From Alviniconcha marisindica (Eukaryota > Mollusca > Gastropoda > Provannidae), in assembly GCA_018857735.1 (NCBI GenBank), contig JABMCL010002957.1, positions 190,001 through 254,000 of the forward strand: DNA of 64,000 nt, given 5' to 3'. A program made the position numbers and the translations under genes. Below the pieces are notes generated by a model that saw only the letters and a program-made list of their open reading frames with translations, did no database searches and was not told where the DNA came from. Position 1 is the first letter of the stretch. Each line of letters starts with the position of its first letter. Shown here piece after piece: positions 10,400 to 43,576 of the stretch.

Positions 10400-12860
10400 T
10401 TTTTTCTTCCACATATGGTCAACATGGAGACAAAGTGTGCATTAACACACATATTCATGTCTTCCAGTCTTTCACACACAGTCAACAAGGAGACAAGGTG
10501 GTGGGCATTAATACACATATTAATGTGTTGTCTTTCACACACAGTCAACAAGGAGTCATGGTGGTGGGCATTAATACACATATTAATATGTTCTAGTCTT
10601 CTAGTCTTTCACACAGCGTCCACAAGGAGACAAGGTATGCATGAACACATTTATACCTCTCAAAACACTTTACTGTAGGCATAAATAACACTGGGTGTTC
10701 TAGTCTTTCACACACAGTCAGCAAGGAGACAAGGTATGCATGAACACCTTTCTACCTCTCAAAACACTTTACTGTAGGCATAACACTGGGTGTTCTAGTC
10801 TCTCACACATAGTCGGCAAGGAGACAAGGTATGCATGAACACCTTTCTACCTCTCAAAACACTTTACTGTAGGCATAACACTGGGTGTTCTAGTCTCTCA
10901 CACATAGTCGGCAAGGAGACAAGGTATGCATGAACACCTTTCTACCTCTCAAAACACTTTACTGTAGGCATAACACTGGGTGTTCTAGTCTCTCACACAT
11001 AGTCGGCAAGGAGACAAGGTATGCATGAACACCTTTCTACCTCTCAAAACACTTTACTGTAGGCATAACACTGGGTGTTCTAGTCTCTCACACATAGTCG
11101 GCAAGGAGACAAGGTATGCATGAACACCTTTCTACCTCTCAAAACACTTTACTGTAGGCATAACACTGGGTGTTCTAGTCTCTCACACATAGTCGGCAAG
11201 GAGACAAGGTATGCATGAACACCTTTCTACCTCTCAAAACACTTTACTGTAAACATAACACTTGATGCTCTAGCCTTTTACACACAGTCAACAATTAAGG
11301 AGACAAGGTGTGCATGAACAATATTTCTACCTCTCAAAACATTTGACTGTGGGTACACTTGGTGTTCTAGTCTTTCACACACAGTCAACAATTAAGGAGA
11401 CAAGGTGTGCATGAACACATGTCAAAACACTTTAGACACTAAATGTTCTAGTCTTTTACACACAGTCAACAAGAAGACATGGTGTGCATGAACACATTTC
11501 TACCTCTCAAAACATTTGACTGTAGGTACACTTGGTGTTCTACTTCTAGTCTTTCACACACAGTCAACAGTTCAGGAGACAAGGTGTGCATGAACACATG
11601 TCAAAACACTTTAGACACTAAATGTTCTAGTCTTTCACACACAGTCAACAAGAAGACATGGTGTGCATGAACACATTTCTACCTCTCAAAACATTTGACT
11701 GTAGGTACACTTGGTGTTCTACTTCTAGTCTTTCACACACAGTCAACAGTTCAGGAGACAAGGTGTGCATGAACACATGTCAAAACACTTTAGACACTAA
11801 ATGTTCTAGTCTTTCACACACAGTCAACAAGAAGACATGGTGTGCATGAACACATTTCTACCTCTCGAAACACTTTAGTTTAGACATTGAACGTTCTAGT
11901 CTTTCACACATTGTCAACAAAAAGACACGGTGCACATGAACACATTTCTACCTCTCAAGATGATTTACTGTAGGCATGACATTTGGTGTTCAAGTCTTCC
12001 ACACATTGTCCACAAGGAGACGAGGTGTGCATGAACAAATACCTGCCTCTCCAAACTCTTTACTGCAGACACCTGAGGCTCTAGTCTTTCACACGCAATC
12101 AGCAATTAAGGAGAAAAGGTGAGCATGAACACATTACCTGTCAAAATGCTTTACTTTAGACGCTGAATGTTCTAGTCTTTCATGCACAGTCACCAAGGAG
12201 ACAAGGTGAGCATGAACACATATCTACCTGTCAAAATGCTTTACTTTAGACACTGAATGTTCTAGTCTTTCATGCAGTCACCAAGGAGACAAGGTGTGTA
12301 TGAACACATTTTTCTACCTCCCAGTACACTTTACAGTAGACAAATGTTCCAATCTTTCATACAGTCAACAAGGAGATAAGGCATACACTTACTAACATAT
12401 CTACCCCTCAAAATAATTTATTGTAGACAGTGGGTGTTTCTAGTCTTTACCACACAGGCAACAAGGAGATAAGGCATACACTTACTAACATATCTACCCC
12501 TCAAAATAATTTTGTGTGTTTCTAGTCTTTACCACACAGCCAACAAGGACACAAGGCATACACTTACTAACATATCTACCCCTCAAAATAATTTATTGCA
12601 GACATTGGTGTTTCTAGCCTTTACCACACAGGCAACAAGGAGCAAGGCATGCACTTACTAACATATCTACCTCTCACATTGTTTTACTGCAGAAAATTGG
12701 TGTTTCTAGTCTTTACCACACAGGCAACAAGGAGACAAGGTATGTATTAACACACATAGATCTACCTTTTAGAACACTTTACAGCACACACTGAGCAAAT
12801 GTACGTAAGCCCTTTGCACATAGTCAACAAGGTGAGCATTAGCACACATAGATCTACCTT
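10400..12860. repeat. About 95-bp minisatellite with higher-order blocks
   Basis: The unit contains TGAACACCTTTCTACCTCTC, AAAACACTTTACTGTAGGC and GTCGGCAAGGAGACAAGG. Units at 10741, 10836, 10931 and 11026 are 95 bases apart and almost identical. From about 11.45 to 11.85 kb a 179-bp two-unit block is repeated almost exactly (11479 and 11658). Outer units on both sides are diverged, the pattern expected of an array homogenised in its centre. Confidence 0.95.
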
Positions 12861-13089
12861 TTAGAACACTGTATGATAGAATGTTTTATGCCAAGTGTAC
12901 TGTAAGTAAGTACGGGTTGACTTAAAGCCCTACCCAGCAAAATTAAAGAGTGATGACCACCTGCAGCACCAGGAACAAACCTGTTCACGCTGACCTGTAT
13001 CTCTAACTTTGCTCTCCTTGAAGGAAACAAAGAATGGCGATGATCTGCATCATCAGGAGCAAGCCTGATCATGCTAATCTATATCCATG

Positions 13090-13640
13090 TGCTGAACACC
13101 AACTCTTCTGAAACGATCAAGGATGACCATGCAGCCACAACTGACTGAACTCCAACCCTTCTGAAACTATCAAGGATGACCATGCAGCCACAACTGACTG
13201 AACCCCAACCCTTCTGAAACCATCAAGGATGACCATGCAGCCACAACTGACTGAACCCCAATCAACCCTTCTGAAACCATCAAGGATGACCATGCAGCCA
13301 CAACTCACTGAACCCCAATCAACCCTTCTGAAACTATCAAGGATGACCATGCAGCCACAACTCACTGAACCCCAATCAACCCTTCTGAAACTATCAAGGA
13401 TGACCATGCAGCCACAACTCACTGAACCCCAATCAACCCTTCTGAAACTATCAAGGATGACCATGCAGCCACAACTCACTGAACCCCAATCAACCCTTCT
13501 GAAAGCTATCAAGGATGACCATGCAGCCACAACTCACTGACTGAACCCCAACCCTTCTGAAACTATCAAGGATGACCATGCAGCCACAATTGACTGAACC
13601 CCAACCCATCTGAAACTATCAAGGATCATGATGCAGCCGC
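13090..13640. repeat. 57-60-bp minisatellite, about 9 copies
   Basis: AAGGATGACCATGCAGCCAC recurs, followed by AACTCACTGAACCCCAATC and CTTCTGAAACTATC. The central units are exactly 60 bases, so both strands show long artefactual open frames. Confidence 0.95.
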
Positions 13641-16600
13641 AACTGACAATGTGCCCAGTGTTGGACCCAGTGTTCTGACTCACATAAAGTACAGTTTTCA
13701 TTTCTTCCAAGAACTGCCAGAAGAATGGAACAAGTTGTCATCAGAGACAACAGCAGCCTGCACTCTTGACACCGCAATGCCAGGAGTTAGCTTAGCAGCT
13801 TCTTTCTTCTCTCGCCTCCACCCCCCACCCCAACCACCAGTATTAGAGAGGGATAGTACATTGGTGGTAGTGGTAGTGGTTAGGGAACTATTTTCTCTAG
13901 TGATGTCAGCGATTTGTGTGCAGATCAGAGGTCACAGGTCAGAGGTTATGAAGATGTTTACTGCATGAATCAAGTTTTTCATCTACTGCTGCATTCTTAC
14001 CGCAGTGGATATTGTAGGGACCATTTACACTTTATTTTGCTATGTAAACATTAAACTTATACTTTTTTTTTTATTGCAGATTAGCATCATATGCTTGTAT
14101 GAGATTGTAATCTGGGTTGCTTTTGCTGATTTTATTGCTGTTGTAGCTTTGCAGTGCAACCCTATCGATTTCATCCAAAAACAAATGGTGGACCGTAGCG
14201 GTGCAACTGACTGAAGTAACCAGCTGCCGCCGAGTGCGCCTTTGTTGTCAGTTTTACGAGCGTAACAACTACTTGACCAGTGATGCTGCAAAAGACTAAT
14301 TTGTAAAGTTTGTCACTGAATGAACCTCCTCAAGTTACTTCTGTGTGAAGGGGCAGGTGTTTACGTAGCAATCTGTGCAACTTCGGCTACGCTATGCTTG
14401 AGGCACGCGCACAAGCGCAGGTAGACAGTCGGGCTGCGTCACTACCACCACCACTACCACTACCACCCACGTACTAACCCTCTCTATTACCCTCCTACAA
14501 TCCTGCAGTGGACGCCTCCACCGTGAATCAAGTGCATACTGCGTGTACCTGCACCATCTGCTTCTAAAGCTAAAGCGCATGCTTTGTTTTCATCACTGGG
14601 TGCGTGAGTCCCACTCACTGTCAACAATAAGAAAGGAGACAGTGTGGAAATGCACTTAAGAAATTAGACAACAGCATGCTGCAGGCCCCAAAACTTTCAG
14701 TAAACGTCAGGTGCTGAGACCATATAATAATTCATCCAATGTCAAAGACGGGTCTGTCAACATGGAACAATAAAGACACCGAGTGAATGAGCAATGTCTA
14801 CATTTGCTGCTGCATGTGCAAGCATTTCATGGCAGAGACAAGGACAAAATATCAGCAGACAAGAGGGTTAGTTAGTTAGATAGTTAGTTAGTTAGTAGTT
14901 GGATTTTCAACATTCCGCCCAGAGCGCAGGACACTCAGGATAGAGATAGATCTGGGAAGAGCTAAAAAATCTGCAAGCACATATATACATACATGTACAA
15001 ACAACACAAGGTATGAAACACAAGCGAGGTGGAACAGTATCACAGACATTAACAGTGGATGTGGATGCACTGGGATGAAAGAATCAGAAAATGCAATGAA
15101 AATTCAAACCAAACATAACAACAGTAACGTTTATCAAACAACGCATTCATTTTCACAACCTTCAGTATAGTAACAATTGTCATGACTTGCAAATCACTGA
15201 GACAATACACACTGATCACACACATACAAAATGTCATATGGCAAAAGAAAAGTTTACAACAATAATGCATAAATATATTGAAAATTAATTAACAGAAGAA
15301 GCAAAAGCAAACAAAAATTCAAATAACCATGAGCAAAAATTTAGACTCATGTGCAGGCATGCATACAAGTCCAACCAAATTGTTTTCAATTTTGCCCTGT
15401 GAATTTGATTACAAAACAAACAGATGAACAAATAAACAAAAATGAAAACCATATAACGATGCAACAATGAAGACCTGCAACCAGAATCAAACACATGGAC
15501 AGAAAAACAGTCAACTCCCGGTCATAAGTGCACTGAATACAGTTCTCTAATTAAAACTTGAAACATTAACATCAAAGATCATAATCAGCATCAAAAAATT
15601 TGTTCAAGTGATATGTTCCCAAAACTACCGACTGTAAGTATGAGGCTTATAAAAAAAGAAAGTCTCAGAACCAGTTTGGCAGATGTTGCAAGTGGGAGCA
15701 CACCTGTGACTTAACAGCGCTAACTCGAGCACTTCTGTGTTCTCCCTTTCCCCGTTATGAAACCATCAATGAGAAAACAGCATTCACACGGATGCCCGTC
15801 AGAGTGGTCACTTATGACAGGTAATGCTTGTGCCTGAAAGTAAAAAAATGTGTTCTAAAATATAAACAATGATGCATTTGAGCAATTTGTGTATTTTGTG
15901 CAGCTCTGACAAAAACCAGATCAAAACACCCCAGAAGTTGCAACTGAACACCTTTTATGAAGACAACAACAAAAATAACATGCTCAGTTTTAACCGTTCA
16001 TGTGGTTTGATCTCTTTCCCCGAATGCCTGCTGTTTCAATGGTTTCAAATAAACAAAACAAACAAAATGAAACAGACAATCATCAAAAGTAAGGGGTGCA
16101 TCAAAACACAGCTGCACCTGTCACATCAACCCTCTTGTTCCTGGGGAAAAATTCTGCACGTAAGCTTTGCCTTGCTTCAAGAACCAAAATTTCAGTCATA
16201 TTCTCACAAAAAAACATGCTCTTTGCAAAAGCACTAAGTCGATAACTTCCCTTAAGCAATTTTGCAACAGAAAACTCAGCAGGAAAGGCTTACTTTAACA
16301 GGTCTGCCAAAAACTGAACGGCTGACCTTAAACATTTTTTCCTTGGTGCAATTGCCACCATAAGAGTTGAGGCCTGCAAACAGAACACAAAGCTGTCAAC
16401 CCCTTTTGGGAGTAAACCTTAGTCCAGAGTTTGTGAACCTGTATTTCCCTTATGCAGGCCAGGTTTTTATTTCTATTTTGCTGGTGGCAGTGGCGTTTTG
16501 AATTCCAACTGGCGCGTTTAGCAGTGGAAGGAAAAAGTAGTGATGTGCAAAATACACATGCACAACTTAAAATCTCACTTCCGATGAGATTTCTTAGCCT

Positions 16601-17634
16601 ATTGCACTAGGCCAGTCAGTGTGCATTTGGCAATGGCGTGTGTCGGCTGCTTTTTCAATCTTTTTGCTCTGTTTTACACAACAACAAAATCTCATGAAAC
16701 TTATGTTTTCCTGTATCCATTTTCCAATATGGCCATATCCCCCCAAAATAATGAAAAAAATGTATTTTATACAGGTAAACTGTATGGGTTGACAGGTATG
16801 AGAACAGTCCGACAAAAAGACTGTTAGGTACTGCCAGGTACTGTCGGGAGAACAGCAGTGTTCTGTTCACTGCCGTTTCCGCAGGTGGCATTATTCCTCT
16901 GGGCTGAACGCTCCGCTATTTGTAACTAACAGGTACAGACTATTTTTAAGCAACAGGTAAGGACTGATCTCATCACTAGCGCAACGCCCAACCTGTTGCC
17001 GCCTTTGTGGTTTCAACAGCCCTTACCGGTAACAGACTGGTGCATCACAAGTTGTTAACAACATCCCGGGCAGTTACAAGGTGGACCAGAACATATCGCA
17101 GCCAGTACCCTTAGTTACTTTCTTTCATTCCTTTAGCATCTGCATATTGAGAGAAAGGGGGTGTATTTCTAAGAGTGTGTACATGTGTGTGTGTGTTTTT
17201 TATGACTTTGAACTATTAAGTAAAATTCACTTCTTAGTAGTGCGTTAATGTAAATTAAGATCGAACGACAGCTTTAATTTCCCGCTGGGATGAATAAAGT
17301 ATATTGTTATTGTTACTGTTACTTTTCCTAGCCCTGTTGGTTAAATGATCCTAATACTGGTACAAGACTATCACAAGTTGTTTACAACATGCATGGCATT
17401 GGACGTTCCAACGAGGTGGGTTGGAACATGCTGCAGCTACCCTGCCTGTTCAAATGACACTCAAAATGGAATGGCTTTTTCCCCCGTTTGGCCATTCGTC
17501 AGAGAAACAACATCATCATGGCATTCCCTGCTACTGTTGGGGTTAAGTCTGGCATCCAACATCAGCAAACAAAAGATATACAAGTTCTTCAAAGAACATC
17601 ATCTACATAAATATATGTGACTTTGGTGTACATG
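13641..17634. other. Non-coding intergenic DNA
   Basis: Includes a (TTAG)n-like stretch at 14866-14897, which with the following TTGGATTTT matches a dispersed element at 23128-23160, and a diverged pair of related segments at about 17040-17110 and 17360-17440 (both with CACAAGTTGTT). A minus-strand AATAAA (16466-16471 read in reverse) could serve the last exon of GRAMD4. No exon supported. Confidence 0.5.
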
Positions 17635-17689
17635 CACACACACACACACAATTTTGGTGTACATGCGCACACACGCATGGCTGTACATG

Positions 17690-17720
<31 letters not shown>

Positions 17721-17735
17721 ACATGCACACACACA

Positions 17736-17766
<31 letters not shown>

Positions 17767-17767
17767 T
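17635..17767. repeat. (CA)n microsatellite abutting GRAMD4 exon 18B
   Basis: An interrupted CA tract begins within two bases of the exon 18B stop codon, so the 3' UTR of that isoform would be almost entirely CA/TG repeat. Confidence 0.95.
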
Positions 17768-38651
<20,884 letters not shown>

Positions 38652-38767
38652 TGTGCTGTTGCTGATGTTGCTTACAGTGTATTGAATATTTCCTTTTAAA
38701 TCAAGACATGGAATTGATGATGTCAGGCACCCATATGCTTGTCAAAGTAGATGCCATGCCAGAGAAT
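38652..38767 (-). other. GRAMD4: Probable GRAMD4 5' UTR segment with a short upstream ORF
   Basis: Preceded on the minus strand by a strong acceptor (CTTTTTTTCCAG), so at least one non-coding exon must lie further upstream. The segment has an ATG starting MASTLTSIWVPDIINSMS then TGA, ahead of the main start. Translation regulation by this upstream frame is only a possibility. Confidence 0.5.
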
Positions 38768-39144
38768 CTGGAAAAAAAGTCAAATATATAAAATAATTTA
38801 GTCTATTCACATCCTATTTTTTCTTCCTTAAATAGCCAGCTACATGGGCATGCCTTTCGCATCAGTTTATAAAATCAGAACCATGCTATGACTTTAGGAT
38901 ACAAAATTATTTTTTAAATGCACTGCCATCACTAAGATGTTATGCTCTGGTGTCAACTGTCATGACATGTTATGAAATGTAACTCAATTTTATTTTGCAA
39001 CTACTCTACTCCCATTACCATTACTATTATACTAAGTACTAGTACTACTATTACTGTTTACAAAATTACAGTACTTTTATTTGACTTGACTTTTAATTAT
39101 GTCTGTGTAAGGAATGAGTGAACATCAGCTGGTGAGGCTGACAA

Positions 39145-39385
39145 AATAGAACAGCTCTAGAGAAATGTACTTACCTATAGATACAATGACACATAAAGAA
39201 CAATTAAAAACACAAGCACTTTCGACACATGGTCTTCGTCTGCTGTAAAAGAGAGATAGAAAATAATAAAAGAAGAAGGTATATTCTACACCAGACAAAG
39301 ACCATGTGTCAAAAGCACTTGTGTTTTTAACTGATCTTTATGTGTTGTCGTATAGGTGAGTACATTTCTCTAAAACTGTTCTATT
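39145..39385. mobile_element. Fold-back element with about 92-bp inverted repeats
   Basis: The left arm (AATAGAACAG, GAGAAATGTACTTACCTATA, ATAAAGAACAATTAAAAACA, GACACATGGTCTT) is mirrored by the right arm ending CTGTTCTATT, with roughly 85-90 percent identity and a spacer of about 55 bases. No coding capacity. Confidence 0.88.
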
Positions 39386-39678
39386 ATGTATATAATGTAG
39401 TCAATTACCATCTTAAACATAGCATATTGTTCAGTTATGCTTAAAATTGGCAAAGTCGCACTGTAAACATTGAAAAGAATAACAATATCAGCCAAACTCC
39501 AAAGCTGTTGATTGATAGATGCAGAATTTACTTTGCAATCCTATCAGTTTTTACTGTAATATTTCTCTATCTAGTGTTAGCTAAAGAAATGCAAACAATC
39601 ACATGACTGCTGAATGGATGCAAGGCACAAACTAAAGTGGCATTAGGTAACACTAAAAAAGTAAAAGCTTTGACTTAA

Positions 39679-39895
39679 CCCCTTCACTTCACTTGAAAAG
39701 GACCAGTAAAAGTGCAACATCTGAAACCTTTAAGCCTTTTTGTCTTCATTTTCACACTGGCATACTAAAAGAATTTTCATCAAAACACATAGCATTGAAA
39801 GTAGATGTCTCACAGGACCAGAAAATACACTATTTGCAGGCACGTTTGTGCATCTTTCAGCCCAGGATATCTTACAGGCTGGGGCAGTGAAGGGG
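39679..39895. mobile_element. piggyBac-type MITE, copy 3
   Basis: 217 bp between TTAA at 39675-39678 and 39896-39899; ends CCCCTTCACTTCA and GGGGCAGTGAAGGGG. The interior matches copy 1 (ACCAGTAAAAGTGCAA, CAGGCTGGGGCAGTG). Confidence 0.87.
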
Positions 39896-41629
39896 TTAAG
39901 CACAAATACTGCAAGCACACAACCAGAGCCTACTAAGCAAACCAAAGGCTTAGGGAAACACAACTCTCCAAGGGACCACCCAATAAACAACACACTGTGT
40001 GAATTAGTTTCTGTTGCATCACCATAATCCACTTATATAGCACGTTCACACAGTTGAACGTCTCCCGCTGGTCCAGGATTGCCGTGGGATCACTGTTTCT
40101 GCTTCTTCTTCTTCTCTGTCTGTCCCTCTGTAAGATCTTAGTTCTTAATCTTAAAAAATCAAAATGCTGTGATATTTCTATAGATAATTCTGGTATTCAA
40201 ACTACAGATATATTTACAAATTTATGCATTTTATTTAACTGAACACTTCGCCCCAAGGATGCTTTTGATCCATCACATGCAACAGTACTTTTACTTTTAG
40301 ATATTGCACTGTTTAAAAAAATATGATATTTTAAAGCATGTTTCCTTTTACTATTAGTCTTCAAGAAAAGGGACAAATCAGACTGGGCCACTAATTCTGC
40401 TTCTGCTAGGTCATAAATGAAATTAAATAATACTGAAAACAGTAATGTGCAAATTTTGCACCCATTGAATTCTGGTAAATGACGAAACTTCACACTGCAT
40501 TAGGACTGCTAACCAATTTTTAACATTCAGTCAACAATGATGGTTATAACACAGCAAACGCTTCAGAAAGAATACTGTGTCTTCTTCTCTATTGGTGACC
40601 AACTTCTTTATAATAAAATATATTATTTATAGAAACACCGTATGAGTTCACACGGTTTCCTTCAGCTAACAATTGCAAATATATCCTGTCAATGTCACAT
40701 CAATGCATAAAAACTATAACATGTGTTCAGCTATGGTGTCATTGTTGTTTTTTGTCTGCTTTTTAGATGATTTTTTTTTTTTTAATGGGTTGTGATCTGG
40801 CAATGGTACACATGACTGAACACAATGCAAGAGTTCATAATCCATTTAGAACTGAAACGTCTTTATTCCTGTAAATTATAAAATCAAATGTTCTTCTAAC
40901 TGCAGAATTGGTGTTTGTTTTTTGTTTGCTTTTTTCCATTCATTTATTCATAATTTGCTGATCTGCACACATTTGTCACTGTCACTGTCACTGTCAGTCT
41001 GTTTTGTTTTTTGCTTTTGTGAAAACATTGCTCATTCTCAAAACGACTAACAACGACCATTTCGATTTCTGAGACTTTTCTCTCCCAGGATTATGGAACA
41101 AAATAGAATAAACCTTAACGTAACCTTCAAAATCACTGCCTACTCTAGAGAAGAACAAATGCACTAGATCTAGTCTGCTCAACAAATGAAGAAGTAAATC
41201 AAAACACAGCAAAAAAAATAATCGAACGTTGTCGTTACAAAAGCTACTAGATCTATGTGCAGACACGATTAGAGTTTTAAATCTACTGCCATTCTCTGTA
41301 AAGCATGCAAATATTATTCACCAAGTATATCACCAGTTATTTACCATGGAGTCCTCCGCACAAAAACTGCGGACAGTCCCGATAAATTTATTGGATAAAT
41401 GTTTTCAGCTGGCCTCAAAATCGTCATATGATACTTTCTCATTCTCAATTTGGTTGATCCATTTACAAACCAAGCAATTTTCGAAGGAGTCGGCAGTTAT
41501 TCGTGAAAATGAAATCTGAGCACAGAACATGTAAAGAAGGAGCAAGCTCAACGTGTATCCAGTCTTTATGGCAGTTTTCTATGGATGTGTGTAATAGCAG
41601 ATTCTTGAATTGTTGGTCGTCAACCATTT

Positions 41630-41801
41630 GAAAACGGAAGTAAACAATATGTGACGTCATAAGCTTGTCCTCAGGCGAGTGGTACTGGCTGTGAGTGCAT
41701 TTTTGTAACACTGTCAGGGAAGTTTCAAACATTTGTCTGGACGTCTGGAAAGTGAAAGTCACCTTGTTCAACTCTTAACATGGTCTGACTTATCGTCAAC
41801 G
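41630..41801 (+). promoter_or_regulatory. Putative promoter and first non-coding exon (ETS and CRE motifs)
   Basis: An ETS-type CGGAAGT (41635-41641) and a perfect CRE, TGACGTCA (41652-41659), lie 12 bases apart, followed about 140 bases later by a good donor (CAACG/GTAAGAGC at 41801). Both motifs work in either orientation, and GRAMD4 departs to the left while an unidentified gene lies to the right, so a shared promoter is possible. Not proven. Confidence 0.4.
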
Positions 41802-42292
41802 GTAAGAGCTGATCAGTTCAATGCAGCTGGTAGGGACTGTCGGTTAATGTAGTCTTCACTCAAGATATTGCAGAAGGTGTAGATCATACCGTGTACGAAC
41901 ACAGGACCGCGACCGCACCTCTTTTTTCTTATCAGTCACAAGACATGTACTGTTTATGATCCATGCTGTAATAAGCCTATCAAATTATTCAACATAATTA
42001 AACTTTTTTTGCTAGCGAATTTTGACCTCTGTCCTTCCAGTGTATTAATGGTATGTCTTCACTTATTTCTGGTATTGATTCAAAGTCAAACTACAAAGAA
42101 AGTGCTTAATCATCCTGACGCAACTTGCTGAAGGTGAACGGAGTGACATTTGGTTTGATGTAAATTTGTGCATTGCATTTCTTGTCTTGTCCGTTCTGTT
42201 TAAGGAAAAGGGTTACATATAATCTAGATAATATTAATTATCATTTACACATTAAAGATTCAAGTGCATACACACACACACACTACAATATA

Positions 42293-42293
<1 letters not shown>

Positions 42294-42340
<47 letters not shown>
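42294..42340. repeat. (TA)n microsatellite
   Basis: About 20 TA repeats upstream of the penultimate exon of the PPAY-tail gene. Confidence 0.97.
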
Positions 42341-42341
<1 letters not shown>

Positions 42342-42640
42342 ATGTATTATATACTTTATCTGTATGTCTTGATTATTATCAGTTTACGTTACTCTGTGTT
42401 TATTATTTTTCAATTAATGAGCCTTAGTATTTAGCTGAATTTCCCTGTGACTGTGTGAGGGATGATTAAAGTATACTGACTTGAGTCAACATGAGGGTAT
42501 ACTTAGGTTTGCATCCCATTTAAATTTTGTCATACTATCAGGGCCAGCATAAATGTTGAGACTTTTAGTTTTATAATTTGTGGAATTTATTATTATCACT
42601 GTTGTTAATGTTATCTTTTGTGAGTTTTTGTTGTTGTTAT

Positions 42641-42661
42641 GGGGGGGGGGGGGGGGGGGGG
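42641..42661. repeat. Poly-G tract (21)
   Basis: Uninterrupted run of 21 G. Confidence 0.98.
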
Positions 42662-42857
42662 TTGTTGAGTCACTGTTTGATCTTTTTCCCTGGTACAGTA
42701 TTCCTTTCAAAATCATTTGCCTATTTACCTGCATTTTCCATTAAAAAAATTATCAGCATTTTCCCACTATCTGAATCTGCTAGTGCTACACTACTGTACA
42801 AAATCAGTGATGCACATCAGCATCACACGACTTCATTTTTGCCCTTTCTGTTTTTAG

Positions 42858-42992
42858 CCTGCCGGTATGTGGGCCGCAAGATATCGGCTCCATTTCGGGC
42901 AGGCAGTGGGGAAGAGGTGGTGGAGAAGACTTCAGCAGACGGCCAGTATGCACTGAACCGCAGCAAGAACAAGAAACAGCATGCTGATATCT
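42858..42992 (+). CDS. Penultimate exon of an unidentified plus-strand gene
   Basis: After a strong acceptor (CCCTTTCTGTTTTTAG) an open frame of 44 codons runs CRYVGRKISAPFRAGSGEEV, VEKTSADGQYALNRSK, NKKQHADI to a donor T/GTAAGT. Basic, with no hydrophobic segment; it looks like the cytoplasmic tail that follows a membrane anchor, but the anchor exon was not found. No in-frame ATG is present, so at least one coding exon is missing upstream. Confidence 0.7.
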
Positions 42993-43499
42993 GTAAGTGA
43001 AATTATTAAATTGTCATTGTGAAAAACTGAATCAATTTGTGACAAAATTATCCATTTAGTGAAGCTTGTGCTTTGGCATATATATATGTGTGATATTTGT
43101 AATAGCACACATGTGCTGACTGTCCATAAGCAAAATCTTATGCGCATCAAATTCTTTTAAATGCAGGATTTCTGTGACAAAAGTATTCACACACTGCAAG
43201 CTTTGGTAACCATTTGGTGCATAAGATTGATGATTAGGTTAATATATATCGTGTGAGCACTCAGGGCAATGATGAGCGTATGATAAATGAACATTATTAT
43301 TATAGACCTGTATAAATTTATAAATAGTGTATATATAAATTATTTAATTCTGTTCATTTTGTTATCAATATATTTTTTACCTTTGAATTCACCAGCAGAA
43401 GTGATTTGAAAGTCCATTCAAGAGGTTACATATGTGGCTGTCAGCCTAGTATGTTGATTATAACAATACTAAAGATGACCTTTGCTTTACCATCTGCAG

Positions 43500-43576
43500 C
43501 CAGAGTCACAGTGGACGATGCTCCTCCAGCATACCAGGAGAAAGATCCAAGGGAGGTCTCGAAAGGAGTAACATAG
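43500..43576 (+). CDS. Last exon of the same unidentified gene (PPAY tail)
   Basis: Acceptor CATCTGCAG; the frame fits phase exactly (T/CC gives Ser) and encodes RVTVDDAPPAYQEKDPREV then SKGVT and TAG. PPAY is a PPxY motif, the ligand of WW domains such as those of NEDD4-family ligases. Gene not recognised. Confidence 0.72.

Larger units (their letters stand above)
38768..41600. other. Intergenic, upstream of GRAMD4; two transposon-like elements, no exon
   Basis: Apart from the fold-back element (39145-39385) and the third piggyBac-type MITE (39679-39895), the sequence is AT-rich. A first non-coding exon of GRAMD4 should lie in or beyond this stretch but I could not place it. Confidence 0.5.

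Noticed and set aside
13117..13540. Open frames on both strands over the 60-bp repeat
   Set aside because: Same artefact; open on both strands with pure repeat content.
14866..14897. Telomere-like TTAG repeat
   Set aside because: Only about seven imperfect copies, and the unit is not TTAGGG; part of a dispersed repeat also seen at 23128.
41229..41519. 96-codon plus-strand frame as the missing first exon of the PPAY-tail gene
   Set aside because: Ends in a stop without a usable donor, and no homology or membrane segment.
42041..42050. 10-nt exon with an ATG (acceptor CTTCCAG, donor GTATGT) upstream of the PPAY-tail gene
   Set aside because: Joining it to 42858 puts translation in a frame that stops after about 30 codons; probably chance.
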